Assembly (NCBI GenBank): GCA_965214055.1 | Contig: OZ243931.1 | Location: 1,922,001-1,986,000 of the forward strand | Direction: 5' to 3' | Origin: WTGA01 sp965214055 | GTDB lineage: Bacteria; Pseudomonadota; Gammaproteobacteria; Arenicellales; Poriferihabitantaceae | Length of the DNA stretch: 64,000 bases | Part shown: positions 9,188 through 18,037 of the stretch, piece after piece | Position numbering within the stretch: position 1 is the first letter of the stretch | How the letters are laid out: every line of letters starts with the position of its first letter | Program-made: the position numbers and the translations under genes | The notes under the pieces: generated by a model | The model's input: only the letters and a program-made list of their open reading frames with translations | The model's database searches: none | What the model was told of the DNA's origin: nothing

Positions 9188-9904
9188 ATGCGGAAAATCT
9201 TTCTTGATGTCGAAACCACCGGGCTTGAAGTCAGCCAGGGGCACCGGATCATCGAAATCGGAGCCGTGGAGATGGTCAATCGCCACAAGACGGACCATTA
9301 TTTTCACCGCTACATCAACCCGGAACGGGAAATTGACCAGGCGGCCATCGAAATACACGGGATTACCAACCAGGACTTGCGGGACGGACCCCTGTTCCCG
9401 GACCTGGCGGAGGAGTTGATTGAATTTCTTTCCGGTGCGGAACTGGTGATCCACAACGCACCTTTCGATGTGGGTTTCCTGAATTACGAGTTTCAACTGG
9501 CGGGACACGGGGAGCAGGTGGTCCAGGAACACTGTACGGTTGTTGACACCCTGACCATGGCCCGGCACAAGCACCCGGGACAGAAAAACAGCCTGGACGC
9601 CCTGTGCAAACGCTATGGAGTGGACCAGTCAAAACGCATCATGCATGGTGCGTTGATTGATGCTGAAATTCTGGTTGCGGTCTATCTGCGGATGACCGGC
9701 GGACAGACAACCCTGCTGGAGGAATCGGAAGACCGGTCCACGATGACGATGGCAGGGCCGGACAGTTCAGCCAGGCTGGACCGGAACGACTATGGGAAAT
9801 TGACAGTTGTTAGGGCGAATTCCGATGAACTGGAGGCACATGAAAAATGGCTGAGACTGTTGCGTGATCAGCCCAGTCGCGTTGTCTGGGATCAAACCGG
9901 ATAG
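9188..9904 (+). CDS. dnaQ: DNA polymerase III epsilon subunit (3'-5' proofreading exonuclease)
   Basis: A DEDDh exonuclease of 238 residues. Exo I is FLDVETTGLE, Exo II is VIHNAPFDVGFLNYEF and Exo III is HGALIDAEILVAVY with the general-base His. A C-terminal tail after about residue 185 would carry the alpha-subunit-binding region. The ATG at 9188 follows a TAAGGG sequence that also contains the rnhA stop. It is the standard partner of rnhA. Confidence 0.96.
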   Translation: MRKIFLDVETTGLEVSQGHRIIEIGAVEMVNRHKTDHYFHRYINPEREIDQAAIEIHGITNQDLRDGPLFPDLAEELIEFLSGAELVIHNAPFDVGFLNYEFQLAGHGEQVVQEHCTVVDTLTMARHKHPGQKNSLDALCKRYGVDQSKRIMHGALIDAEILVAVYLRMTGGQTTLLEESEDRSTMTMAGPDSSARLDRNDYGKLTVVRANSDELEAHEKWLRLLRDQPSRVVWDQTG

Positions 9905-10057
9905 ATTCCCCGGGTCCCCCGGATTTTGGATTCGGGTCCGGCCGTCCGGAAATACAGCCGGTCGGCAAACCGGCTTGTGCAGGATGCCGCTGGACACCGG
10001 ACTCGCCAGCCAGGCCGGCGCAGGCGTTCCCCGGGGCCGGCGCCATGGCGCAATGGC

Positions 10058-10363
10058 TCAGGGCAGGACTTTCCTGTAGGGCTTTACTTCGACGCTCTCA
10101 TACACCCCTGCAGCAATATAAGGGTCCTCATCTGCCCACGACCTGGCATCCGAAAGCGAATCAAACCGGGCAACAATCAGGCTCCCCGTAAATCCTGCAG
10201 GACCCGGATTTTCCGTATCAATGGCAGGATTCGGGCCGGCAACGAGCAATCTCCCCGCATCCACCAGTGCCTTCAACCGTTCGACGTGGGCCGGTCGTGC
10301 GTTCAAGCGCTTTTCCAGGGTACCAGGGTAATCCCTGGCATAAATCGTGTAGTACATTCTCAT
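10058..10363 (-). CDS. yciI: YciI family protein
   Basis: A 101-residue ferredoxin-like alpha-beta-barrel protein. YTIYARDYPGTLEKR and RPAHVERLKAL carry the conserved His/Asp pair of the YCII domain, and the protein ends with the typical DEDPYIAAGVYESVEVKP segment. Its role is unknown in the family; E. coli YciI is a small dimer. The start ATG overlaps the yciB stop in ATGA, so it is co-translated with yciB. YciI, YciB and YciA neighbour each other in many gammaproteobacteria. Confidence 0.92.
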   Translation of the reverse strand: MRMYYTIYARDYPGTLEKRLNARPAHVERLKALVDAGRLLVAGPNPAIDTENPGPAGFTGSLIVARFDSLSDARSWADEDPYIAAGVYESVEVKPYRKVLP

Positions 10364-10929
10364 TTCTCTTTGGTCATGGAATCGGGAAGCAGGTGCCTGG
10401 AGATGAACAGCATCTGGACAATCGCAAAAACCAGAGTCAGGCCCAGTATTCCAAAGACCTTGAAATGGACCCAGGTCTGGGTCCGGATTTCCTCATCCGC
10501 ACCCGGGTTGTAGTAAAAGGCGATGTACAGATTCAGCAGCCCCAGGACAAGAAAAAAGGCTGCCCAGGCCCAGTTTAGCTTTCTCCAGATGGGGGTGGGC
10601 AGGGAGATTTGCCCACCCATGACATATTCCAGAGCGGTTTTTTTGGTGAATAACATGACTGCAATCGCCAGTCCGAACAGCCAATTGATCACAGTGGGCT
10701 TCCACTTGATGAACAGATCGTCCTGAAGATAGATGGTCAAGCCGCCGAATACAGAAATGATGCAAAGGGTCATGATGTGCATGACCTCAAAGCGCCGGTT
10801 CTTAATCCAGAACACGGATACCTGTACAAACGTGGCGATAATTGCGGCGGCCGTGGCGATATAAATATCGTAAAATTTAAACGCGCCAAAGAAAATCAGC
10901 AGCGGAAACAGATCAAACAGAATTTTCAT
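10360..10929 (-). CDS. yciB: Inner-membrane septation protein YciB (IspA family)
   Basis: 189 residues with about five hydrophobic segments, beginning MKILFDLFPLLIFFGAFKFYDIYIA, the characteristic start of the family. Also seen are NWLFGLAIAVMLF and the C-terminal KVFGILGLTLVFAIVQMLFISRHL. Members act in cell-envelope integrity and septation. It is the first gene of yciB-yciI; the kinase gene reads divergently from about 90 bp away. Confidence 0.94.
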   Translation of the reverse strand: MKILFDLFPLLIFFGAFKFYDIYIATAAAIIATFVQVSVFWIKNRRFEVMHIMTLCIISVFGGLTIYLQDDLFIKWKPTVINWLFGLAIAVMLFTKKTALEYVMGGQISLPTPIWRKLNWAWAAFFLVLGLLNLYIAFYYNPGADEEIRTQTWVHFKVFGILGLTLVFAIVQMLFISRHLLPDSMTKEK

Positions 10930-11020
10930 TGACCTTATATACTATAATTATCTTGGGTGCTGAGCCAGAAAACACGAGAGTATACGCGGTTGTTTCACCA
11001 AGTACAGGAAGAGGCTTCAA

Positions 11021-11656
11021 ATTACTGATAAAAAGTACATTGTCGTAGAAGGGCCGGTGGGGGTTGGAAAAACCATGCTGGCACGGCGCATCGCATCGTC
11101 TTTGGGGGCGGCACTGATGCTCGAGGAGTCCAACGAAAACCCGTTTCTGGAGCGATTCTACAAGGCACCGGAACAATATGCACTCCAGACCCAGCTGTTT
11201 TTTCTGTTTCAGCGTGCCCAGCAAATCAAGGCCCTGCGCCAGATGGATTTGTTCACACCGGTTCGCGTTGCCGATTTCATGCTGGATAAAGATCCGATCT
11301 TTGCGCAAATCACCCTGGGCGAAGAAGAACTGTATCTGTACAACCAGGTATACCAGCATCTGGTTGCCGACAGGGTGGTCCCTGATCTGGTGATTTACCT
11401 GCAGGCGCCTGCGGATGTGCTCATCAGTCGAATTCGAAAACGGGGACTGTTGTTTGAGAGAAATATGGAAAGGGATTATCTGCAACATCTGATGGAATCC
11501 TATATGCGGTATTTCCTGGCTTACCAGGATTCTGCATTACTGATGGTGAACGCCGAGAATCTGGGTTTTCTGGACAATGAGGACTATTATCGTTTGTTGC
11601 TGGAAGAAATCAGGGACATCTCTTCAGGGCGCCATTATTTCAACCCGGTTGTTTGA
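11021..11656 (+). CDS. Deoxynucleoside kinase-like protein, probable AUU start
   Basis: A P-loop kinase of the deoxyadenosine/deoxyguanosine kinase (dNK) family, about 211 residues, phosphorylating nucleosides with ATP. Visible are Walker A VEGPVGVGKT, the substrate Glu in LMLEESNENPFLERFY, the DFML segment replacing the DRS-type motif, and a lid-like RIRKRGLLFERNMERDYL. No ATG, GTG or TTG exists in frame between the upstream stop (10961-10963) and the P-loop; the first GTG (11057) would delete half the P-loop. An AGGAAGAGG ribosome-binding site at 11006-11014 sits 6 nt before ATT 11021-11023, so I place the start there. In many gammaproteobacteria this family lies near folK/panB, which is not so here. 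Confidence 0.82.
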   Translation: MTDKKYIVVEGPVGVGKTMLARRIASSLGAALMLEESNENPFLERFYKAPEQYALQTQLFFLFQRAQQIKALRQMDLFTPVRVADFMLDKDPIFAQITLGEEELYLYNQVYQHLVADRVVPDLVIYLQAPADVLISRIRKRGLLFERNMERDYLQHLMESYMRYFLAYQDSALLMVNAENLGFLDNEDYYRLLLEEIRDISSGRHYFNPVV

Positions 11657-11659
11657 ACC

Positions 11660-12052
11660 GTGACCGAAGGACCTCCACCGAATTGGACGCCCTCGTTGCG
11701 GACCATTGCCATGCCGGCAGATGCCAACCCAAGCGGTGACATATTTGGGGGCTGGATCATGTCCCAGATGGACCTCGCAGGTGCGATTCATGCCAGCTAT
11801 ACGGTCAAAGGACGTCTGGTCACTGTCGCAGTGGATGGCATTCATTTCCACCTGCCGGTGTTCATTGGGGACCAGGTCAGCTGTTATTGCGCGACCCGGA
11901 AGGCAGGCACCACATCCCTGTCCGTACACATTGAGACCTGGGTGAGGCGCAGGCACCAGCAAAGGGAGAGCCTGAAAGTAACGGAAGCCTGTTATACCTA
12001 TGTTTCGATTGACGACCACCGAAAACCGGTTCCGCTGGAATGGCTTGGCTAG
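11660..12052 (+). CDS. yciA: Acyl-CoA thioesterase YciA
   Basis: A hot-dog-fold thioesterase of 130 residues that hydrolyses acyl-CoAs. The signature NPSGDIFGGWIMSQMDLAG contains the catalytic Asp of YciA/BFIT-type enzymes. GTG at 11660-11662 is the start, 3 bp after the kinase stop, so the two genes are probably co-transcribed. The presence of yciI and yciB close by supports the name. Confidence 0.92.
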   Translation: MTEGPPPNWTPSLRTIAMPADANPSGDIFGGWIMSQMDLAGAIHASYTVKGRLVTVAVDGIHFHLPVFIGDQVSCYCATRKAGTTSLSVHIETWVRRRHQQRESLKVTEACYTYVSIDDHRKPVPLEWLG

Positions 12053-12253
12053 AAACCGCGTACCCGTTTCCCGGGTCCATGCCGGAAGCGGGGATACCGG
12101 CTTCCCGGCATCCGGCAGAATGACTGATCAAACCCGCCCCGGGGAGGCGTCCCCGGAATCCGTAGGCCGGAGACCCGGGTAAGCCCGGCCTTTCCGGGGG
12201 ACCCGGGATTCCCTGCCCGGGCTTTTCGCTCCGGCCATAAAGTGTCAGGAGGG
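12053..12253. repeat. GC-rich imperfect inverted repeats between yciA and metY
   Basis: The spacer is full of short inverted repeats rather than coding sequence: GCCGGAAGC against GCTTCCCGGC (about 12079-12113), and CCCGGG copies around 12174-12212. The genes on both sides converge on it, so bidirectional termination or a REP-like element is likely. No clean U-tract is present. Confidence 0.4.
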
Positions 12254-13540
12254 TTACTGTTGAGAGGCCTCCAGGGCCTGGTCAATGTCCCACAGAATAT
12301 CCCGGATGGCTTCCAGCCCCACGGAAATCCGGATCATATCCTGGCTCACTCCAGCCTTGGACTGCTCTTCTTCGTTGAGTTGCCGGTGGGTCGTGGATGA
12401 CGGATGAATCACCAGGGTTTTCGCATCGCCGACATTGGCCAGATGGCTCAAAAACTGGACATTTTCGATAAATCTGGCTCCGGCAGCCAGCCCTCCCTTG
12501 ATTCCGAAGGTCAGCACAGAACCTGCCCCTTTGGGGAGGTATTTCCGGCCCAGGTCATAGTAGGGATTGTCCGGGTCTCCGGCGTATTTGACCCAGGACA
12601 CATGTTGATGTCCTTTCAGGAATTCGGTGACCCGTTCAGCGTTTTGCACATGTCGTTCCATCCGCAATGGCAGGGTTTCCAGTCCCTGCAGCATCATAAA
12701 GGCATTGAATGGGCTGATGGCCGGCCCCAGTGTCCGCAGGGTTTCACATCGCGCCTTCATGGTATAGGCAAAATCACCGAAAGTTTCCCAGAATTTAATC
12801 CCGTGATACCCCTCGGATGGCTGTGTCATGTCCGGGAATTTGCCGTTTCCCCAGTCAAATTTCCCGGATTCCACCACGACCCCCCCCATGGAGGTGCCGT
12901 GTCCGCAGATAAATTTGGTTGCGGAATGGCAGACCAGGTCCGCACCGTGTTCGAACGGCCGGCACAGGTAGGGTGAAGGGAAGGTATTGTCCACCACCAG
13001 AGGAAGGTTGTGTGCATGGGCGATTTTTGCGATGGGTTCGATGTCCAGCACATTGTTATTGGGATTGCCGACGGTTTCACCGTAAAGCGCCCGGGTTTTC
13101 CCGGTGATCGCCCGGGCAAAGTTTTCCGGATCATCGGGGTCCACAAAGATTGTCTTGATCCCCATGCGCTTGAACGAAAGGGCGAATTGCGTGACCGTGC
13201 CGCCATACAGCGTATTCGCCGAGACCAGTTCGTCGCCTTCTTTCAGGATGGTGAGCAGGGCCGTCATTTGTGCCGCCATCCCGGTACTGGTTGCCACGGC
13301 TGCGCGGCCGCCTTCGAGTGCCGCCATGCGCTCTTCAAACATGGCGGTGGTGGGGTTCATCAGTCTCGTATAAACATTGCCAAAGGTCTGCAGGTTGAAC
13401 AGGCTGGCAGCGTGGTCCGTATCGTCGAATACGTAGGAGGCAGTCTGGTAGATGGGGGTCGCCCGGGATGCCGTGGCAGGGTCTGGCTGGGTTCCCGCAT
13501 GCAGGCACAGGGTATCGAATTCGAATTGGTGGTCGTTCAT
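12254..13540 (-). CDS. metY: O-acetylhomoserine sulfhydrylase
   Basis: A PLP enzyme of 428 residues, longer than MetZ as expected for MetY, making homocysteine (or methionine with methanethiol) from O-acetylhomoserine. FDTLCLHAGTQPDPATASRA is the family N-terminus, and K209 in VCHSATKFICGHGTSMGG is the PLP lysine, with GTSMGG wording specific to the MetY group. The reading frame is open 32 codons further upstream, but ATG 13538-13540 with GAAGGGCAG ahead of it is the better start and avoids overlapping the CoA-binding gene. Confidence 0.93.
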   Translation of the reverse strand: MNDHQFEFDTLCLHAGTQPDPATASRATPIYQTASYVFDDTDHAASLFNLQTFGNVYTRLMNPTTAMFEERMAALEGGRAAVATSTGMAAQMTALLTILKEGDELVSANTLYGGTVTQFALSFKRMGIKTIFVDPDDPENFARAITGKTRALYGETVGNPNNNVLDIEPIAKIAHAHNLPLVVDNTFPSPYLCRPFEHGADLVCHSATKFICGHGTSMGGVVVESGKFDWGNGKFPDMTQPSEGYHGIKFWETFGDFAYTMKARCETLRTLGPAISPFNAFMMLQGLETLPLRMERHVQNAERVTEFLKGHQHVSWVKYAGDPDNPYYDLGRKYLPKGAGSVLTFGIKGGLAAGARFIENVQFLSHLANVGDAKTLVIHPSSTTHRQLNEEEQSKAGVSQDMIRISVGLEAIRDILWDIDQALEASQQ

Positions 13541-13550
13541 AATCTGCCCT

Positions 13551-14021
13551 TCAGTTGGAAATGAACTTGAGTCGGCGGGATGAGATGATTTTTGTATCAA
13601 CGCCCATGAAATTGAGTCCGCCAAAAATCCGGCCATGCTCGATTTTCATGCATCGATCCTGCACATAAAGGAGTTTGGCGTCCCGGGCTATTTTTTCCGC
13701 CTCGCCGTTTACAATGCCCAGCTGCAGCCACAGCACCCGGGCACGGATGGCGATGGCCTGGCGGGCATAGTCCGGGGTCGTTTCGGTGCGCTGGAACAGG
13801 TCAACCACATCAACCGGTTCCGGAATGGAGGCAAGGTCCGGATAACATTCCTGTCCCAGTATCCTGCTGTAGTTGGGGTTCACGGGGATGACCCGGTAGC
13901 CTTTATCGAGAAGGTACTTGGCTGCAAAATAGCTCGGGCGGTGCCATTTGGCTGAAAGACCGACCATGGCGATGGTTTTGCTATTCAGCAGGATTTGCCG
14001 TATTTTGTTGGTGTCAGTCAT
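13551..14021 (-). CDS. CoA-binding domain protein (YccU-like)
   Basis: 156 residues forming a Rossmann CoA-binding fold: TIAMVGLSAKWHRPSYFAAKY, VIPVNPNYSRILGQECYP, then VWLQLGI-type VLWLQLGIVNGEAEKIA and QDRCMKIEH near the end. Proteins of this family resemble the N-terminal part of succinyl-CoA synthetase alpha; the cellular role is not established. It lies 10 bp upstream of metY on the same strand and may share its transcript. Confidence 0.88.
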   Translation of the reverse strand: MTDTNKIRQILLNSKTIAMVGLSAKWHRPSYFAAKYLLDKGYRVIPVNPNYSRILGQECYPDLASIPEPVDVVDLFQRTETTPDYARQAIAIRARVLWLQLGIVNGEAEKIARDAKLLYVQDRCMKIEHGRIFGGLNFMGVDTKIISSRRLKFISN

Positions 14022-14112
14022 TTTATTGGTTTCAGTGAATGGCGCATATGGGTTAATCTACTGTTTTTTGGCCTGTATGACCAGTTTTTCATTCATTTTA
14101 CAATCCGCCGCC

Positions 14113-15738
14113 ATGCATCACGACAATCCATATCAGCAGGGGCTGGAAAAATGTCCTGCCAATTACGCTCCCTTGACGCCCTTGTCGTTTTTGCAGCGTA
14201 CGGCAACCGTCTACCCGGATCACATCGCGGTCATTGACGGCCAGGACAAAAAGACCTGGTCGGAGATTTACCGACGCTGCAGGGGCATGGCTTCGGCACT
14301 CCGGGGCCACGGTATCGGAAAAAACCAGACCGTAGCGGTTCTGGCCCCCAATTCCCTCGCCAGCTATGAAACACATTTTGGTGTGCCCATGGCGGGTGCG
14401 GTATTGAATGCCATCAATACCCGGCTGGATGCCGCGACCATCGCTTTTATTCTGGAACATGGCCGGGCCGACGTGTTGATGGTGGATTCAGAATATGCAC
14501 GGGTGGCGAGGGAAGCTCTGGACCGGGTGGACCGCAGATTGCGGATCATCGAGATTGGAGTCAGGGGGGTGGCTCCCGCCCTGGATGCCACCGACTATGA
14601 AGCCTTTATCGCAAGCGGAGAGGGTGACGGTGTGGAGTACTGGCCTGAAGACGAATGGGATGCCATATCATTGAATTACACCTCGGGAACCACGGGGAAT
14701 CCGAAGGGCGTGGTGTATCACCATCGGGGGGCATACCTGAATGCATTGAGCAATGCAGTGGGCTGGGAGATGGCTCACCACCCGGTTTACCTGTGGACCC
14801 TTCCCATGTTTCACTGCAACGGCTGGTGTTTCCCGTGGACCCTCGCGGCACTGGCGGGAACCAGCATCTGCCTGCGCCAGGTGAATTCAAAAACGATATT
14901 TGAGGCCATTGCGGAGCATGGAGCTACCCATTTTTGCGGGGCTCCCATCATTATGGGGATGATCATCAATGCCTCTGCGGAAGATCGGCGGAGCTTTGAT
15001 CACCCGGTAAAGATGATGACTGCCGCTGCGCCCCCCCCGGCGTCGGTCCTGGCAGCCATGGAATCCGAAGGATTCCACGTGACCCATGTGTATGGATTGA
15101 CCGAAACGTATGGTCCGGCAGTCATTTGTTCCTGGAAAAAGGAATGGGATGCACTGGAGATCGATGGCAAGGCCGACCGAAAATCCCGGCAGGGCGTTCC
15201 GTATCACGTTCTGGATGACCTGGATGTCATGCATCCGGATTCAATGGTGCCGGTGGATCGCAACGGCAGGGACATGGGAGAAACCATGTTCCGGGGCAAC
15301 ATTGTAATGAAGGGATACCTGGATGATCCGGCTGCGACCAGGGAGGCCTTTGCAGGGGGCTGGTTTCATTCCGGCGACCTGGGGGTCATGCATGACGACC
15401 ACTATCTCCAGTTAAAAGACCGATCCAAGGATATTATCATTTCCGGTGGAGAGAATATTTCATCCATCGAAGTGGAAAACTGTCTCTATTCGCATCCCCG
15501 AATTCTGGAAGCCGCGGTGGTGGCCAGGCCCGATGAGAAATGGGGGGAGGCGCCATGCGCATTTGTCGGGCTGGTGCCCGGAGAGTCCATGAGCGAACAG
15601 GATGTGATCGACCACTGTCGCGAGCATCTGGCCCATTTCAAGGTCCCCCGTTCGGTGATTTTCGGGGCGTTGCCCAAAACATCCACCGGAAAGGTCCAAA
15701 AATTCAAATTGCGTGAAAAAGCCAGGGGGCCGGGTTAG
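14113..15738 (+). CDS. Acyl-CoA synthetase (AMP-forming; DmdB-like/medium-chain group)
   Basis: An ANL-superfamily ligase of 541 residues that activates a carboxylate to its CoA thioester via an acyl-AMP. Motifs run in order: LNYTSGTTGNPKGVVY (P-loop), HVYGLTETYGP, WFHSGDLGVMHDD, and KTSTGKVQKFKLRE with the C-terminal catalytic Lys. PMFHCNGWCFPW is typical of the group that includes the 3-methylmercaptopropionyl-CoA ligase DmdB and related medium-chain ligases. The substrate cannot be fixed from sequence. The frame is open upstream of 14113, but ATG 14113 (MHHDNPYQQGL) is the family start. Confidence 0.9.
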   Translation: MHHDNPYQQGLEKCPANYAPLTPLSFLQRTATVYPDHIAVIDGQDKKTWSEIYRRCRGMASALRGHGIGKNQTVAVLAPNSLASYETHFGVPMAGAVLNAINTRLDAATIAFILEHGRADVLMVDSEYARVAREALDRVDRRLRIIEIGVRGVAPALDATDYEAFIASGEGDGVEYWPEDEWDAISLNYTSGTTGNPKGVVYHHRGAYLNALSNAVGWEMAHHPVYLWTLPMFHCNGWCFPWTLAALAGTSICLRQVNSKTIFEAIAEHGATHFCGAPIIMGMIINASAEDRRSFDHPVKMMTAAAPPPASVLAAMESEGFHVTHVYGLTETYGPAVICSWKKEWDALEIDGKADRKSRQGVPYHVLDDLDVMHPDSMVPVDRNGRDMGETMFRGNIVMKGYLDDPAATREAFAGGWFHSGDLGVMHDDHYLQLKDRSKDIIISGGENISSIEVENCLYSHPRILEAAVVARPDEKWGEAPCAFVGLVPGESMSEQDVIDHCREHLAHFKVPRSVIFGALPKTSTGKVQKFKLREKARGPG

Positions 15739-15801
15739 TCCAACCGTGTTCAGGCCTCAATATCCATTCAGGGGCCCTGTGTTGGGCCGGGTCTGGAACG
15801 C

Positions 15802-16671
15802 ATGAATCCCGGCGTAGTGTATGCGTTGGTGGCGGCGTGTGGACTGGGCGCTGTGACAACCCAGGCCAAATTCGTTTACGCCGATGGGGGCAATGCCCTG
15901 ACCCTGATGTTCTGGCGGTTTGTCATGTCCGTCCTCGTCATCGGGATAATCGTGATCATCCAGCGCGGTTCATTTCGCCTCCCACGGGAAACAGGGAGAC
16001 CCACCGTCCTGGTGGGCATTGTCTGGTCTGCATCCATGATCTGCTATCTCATGGCGGTGGAAAGCATCTCCGTCAGCCTTGCGGTACTGATCCTGTATTC
16101 TTATCCTGTCTTGGTATTCGTGGTCTCGGTGGTATCGGGCCGGATTGCCCTGTCTGCCAAGACCGCGATTGCGTTTTTCACGGCATTCACCGGCCTGGCA
16201 TTGATGCTGGTGAGCAAGGACCTGGTGCCCAACCTGTCCGGGGTCCTTTTCGCCATGCTCGCGGCGGGCGGGGCGGCGTATACCTTCCTGGTGGGGCGTA
16301 CCGTCGCCAACAGGATGAGTCCGCTGGTATTGGCATTCTGGGTCAATTTCATGGGCATTGTGCTCATCATGCCGTTGATCCACGGCAAGTTTTCCATGCC
16401 GTCTTCGAATTTTGCACTGACCCTGCTGGGGAGCGCGACCCTGTGTTACATCATTGCCATTGTTTGCCAGTTTCAGTCACTGGCCAGGATGCCGTCGGCA
16501 AAAGCCGCCTTTATCTTCAACTTTGAACCGGTGGTCTCGATCCTGCTTGCGCTGTTCGTTCTGGGCGAAAATCTCAGTCCCCTGCAGTGGACGGGTGCCG
16601 GGCTGGTCATGTTCGTTCTGCTGGGCAGTGACCGGATACTGCGGCAGGAAGAAAGAACGGGTCAACCGTGA
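15802..16671 (+). CDS. EamA/DMT-family transporter
   Basis: A 289-residue membrane protein with about ten hydrophobic segments in two EamA repeats, the first starting VVYALVAACGLGAVTTQAKF. The second repeat ends with the classic FNFEPVVSILLALFVLGE segment of drug/metabolite exporters. Substrate unknown. Its stop overlaps the start of the glycerate kinase gene (TGATG at 16669-16673), so the two are coupled and the substrate could be related to the kinase pathway. Confidence 0.9.
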   Translation: MNPGVVYALVAACGLGAVTTQAKFVYADGGNALTLMFWRFVMSVLVIGIIVIIQRGSFRLPRETGRPTVLVGIVWSASMICYLMAVESISVSLAVLILYSYPVLVFVVSVVSGRIALSAKTAIAFFTAFTGLALMLVSKDLVPNLSGVLFAMLAAGGAAYTFLVGRTVANRMSPLVLAFWVNFMGIVLIMPLIHGKFSMPSSNFALTLLGSATLCYIIAIVCQFQSLARMPSAKAAFIFNFEPVVSILLALFVLGENLSPLQWTGAGLVMFVLLGSDRILRQEERTGQP

Positions 16672-17885
16672 TGGCAGGACGGGAAAAACAGGATGCAGTG
16701 GATATCTGGCTGGCTGGTGTCGCCCAGGTCAGGGGCGATGTCGTGACCGGGGCTGCAATGGGTCACCGCGGTCTTTCGAACGTGTCCAATGTGCTGGCCG
16801 TTGGCAAAGCCTCCAGTGCCATGGTCGCCGGCGCGGCTCCCTTTTTATCTCCTTCCGCCAATGTGCTGCTTGTGACCAAGTACGGACATGTCCATTCCCA
16901 AGCCAATCTCCCCGGGGCCGAGATGATCGAGGCGGGGCACCCCATCCCGGACCGAAACAGTCTGCTGGCCGGTGAGCGGGCCATCTCATTTGTACGCGCT
17001 GTTCCGGAAAACGAGGAACTGGTGGTGCTGGTCTCCGGGGGGGCCTCCGCACTGCTGGAATCCCTTCCCGGCGACCTGGATATTGCAGCACTGCAGCAAA
17101 TCAATGAGTTTCTGGTTTCGCAGGGGTATGCCATTGATGAAATCAACCGTGTGCGAACCCGGATATCCGCCATCAAGGGTGGAAAACTGTTGTCATATTT
17201 CACAGGGAAGCAGGTGCATGTGTATGCCATATCCGATGTGCCTTCGGACCATATCGAAGTTATTGGTTCGGGAATCGGGGCCCGTCGGTCCGGGCTGACA
17301 GAAGAGATGGAGCTTCCGGATGCCCTGCAGTCATGGGTTGAATGTGCATCGGTTCCCACGGGCGGGCTGTCTCCCCTTCCGGCCCATCGGTATCATTGTG
17401 AAATTATTGCATCCAATGATACGGCGAGAAATGCAGCCGGTGAATTTGCTGAGCAGGCCGGTTTTGACGTTGTGAAGAATGAAATGGTTCTTAACCGGGA
17501 GATCGAGGGGGCGGCGAAAAAAATGGCTCTGGAATTGCGTGAAGGGAAAGCAGGGGTCTATCTGTGGGGCGGGGAGCCCACGGTGGTGTTGCCGGACAAT
17601 CCGGGCATGGGTGGACGCAATCAGCATCTGGCATTGTTGTTGGCCCGGGAAATATCCGGGTGCGGGAATATTGTGGCACTGTGCGCGGGTACCGATGGAA
17701 CCGATGGGATGACCAATGCCGCCGGGGGCATTGTCGACGGGCAAACCTTTGCCGCCCATGAAGGAGCACAGGCTGCGCTGTCCCGGGCAGATGCGGGCTC
17801 CTTTCTTCAGAAAGCAGGTGGTCTGTATGTTTCGGGTCCCACGGGGACAAACGTGATGGACCTGGTGGTCGCGATCAAGCGTTGA
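16671..17885 (+). CDS. Glycerate 2-kinase (MOFRL family)
   Basis: A 404-residue kinase of the GckA/TtuD group that phosphorylates D-glycerate, mainly giving 2-phosphoglycerate. The N-terminal domain has VLAVGKASSAMVAGAA and VVLVSGGASALL. The C-terminal MOFRL domain has YLWGGEPTVVLPDNPGMGGR and CAGTDGTDGMTNAAGG. The ATG at 16671 overlaps the stop of the upstream EamA transporter. Typical contexts are tartrate, hydroxypyruvate or serine-cycle degradation, but no such partner enzymes are adjacent here. Confidence 0.92.
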   Translation: MAGREKQDAVDIWLAGVAQVRGDVVTGAAMGHRGLSNVSNVLAVGKASSAMVAGAAPFLSPSANVLLVTKYGHVHSQANLPGAEMIEAGHPIPDRNSLLAGERAISFVRAVPENEELVVLVSGGASALLESLPGDLDIAALQQINEFLVSQGYAIDEINRVRTRISAIKGGKLLSYFTGKQVHVYAISDVPSDHIEVIGSGIGARRSGLTEEMELPDALQSWVECASVPTGGLSPLPAHRYHCEIIASNDTARNAAGEFAEQAGFDVVKNEMVLNREIEGAAKKMALELREGKAGVYLWGGEPTVVLPDNPGMGGRNQHLALLLAREISGCGNIVALCAGTDGTDGMTNAAGGIVDGQTFAAHEGAQAALSRADAGSFLQKAGGLYVSGPTGTNVMDLVVAIKR

Positions 17886-18037
17886 CCCGTTTTTCCGGAT
17901 GAGACGGCCATCGCGGCGAAGAAATGGTGTCCTTCAGGCTCGTGGAGGGGGTTCGGGGGCGGAAAACACCATGGTCTTTTTCTGAACTCATGGTATGCTG
18001 TGGCAGTTCGATAACCATTCTCACGAGGAGAGTAAAG

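Noticed and set aside
11057..11656. GTG 11057 as the start of the deoxynucleoside kinase
   Set aside because: It would remove the first beta-strand and the first residues of the P-loop, and no ribosome-binding site precedes it. ATT 11021 with AGGAAGAGG fits better.
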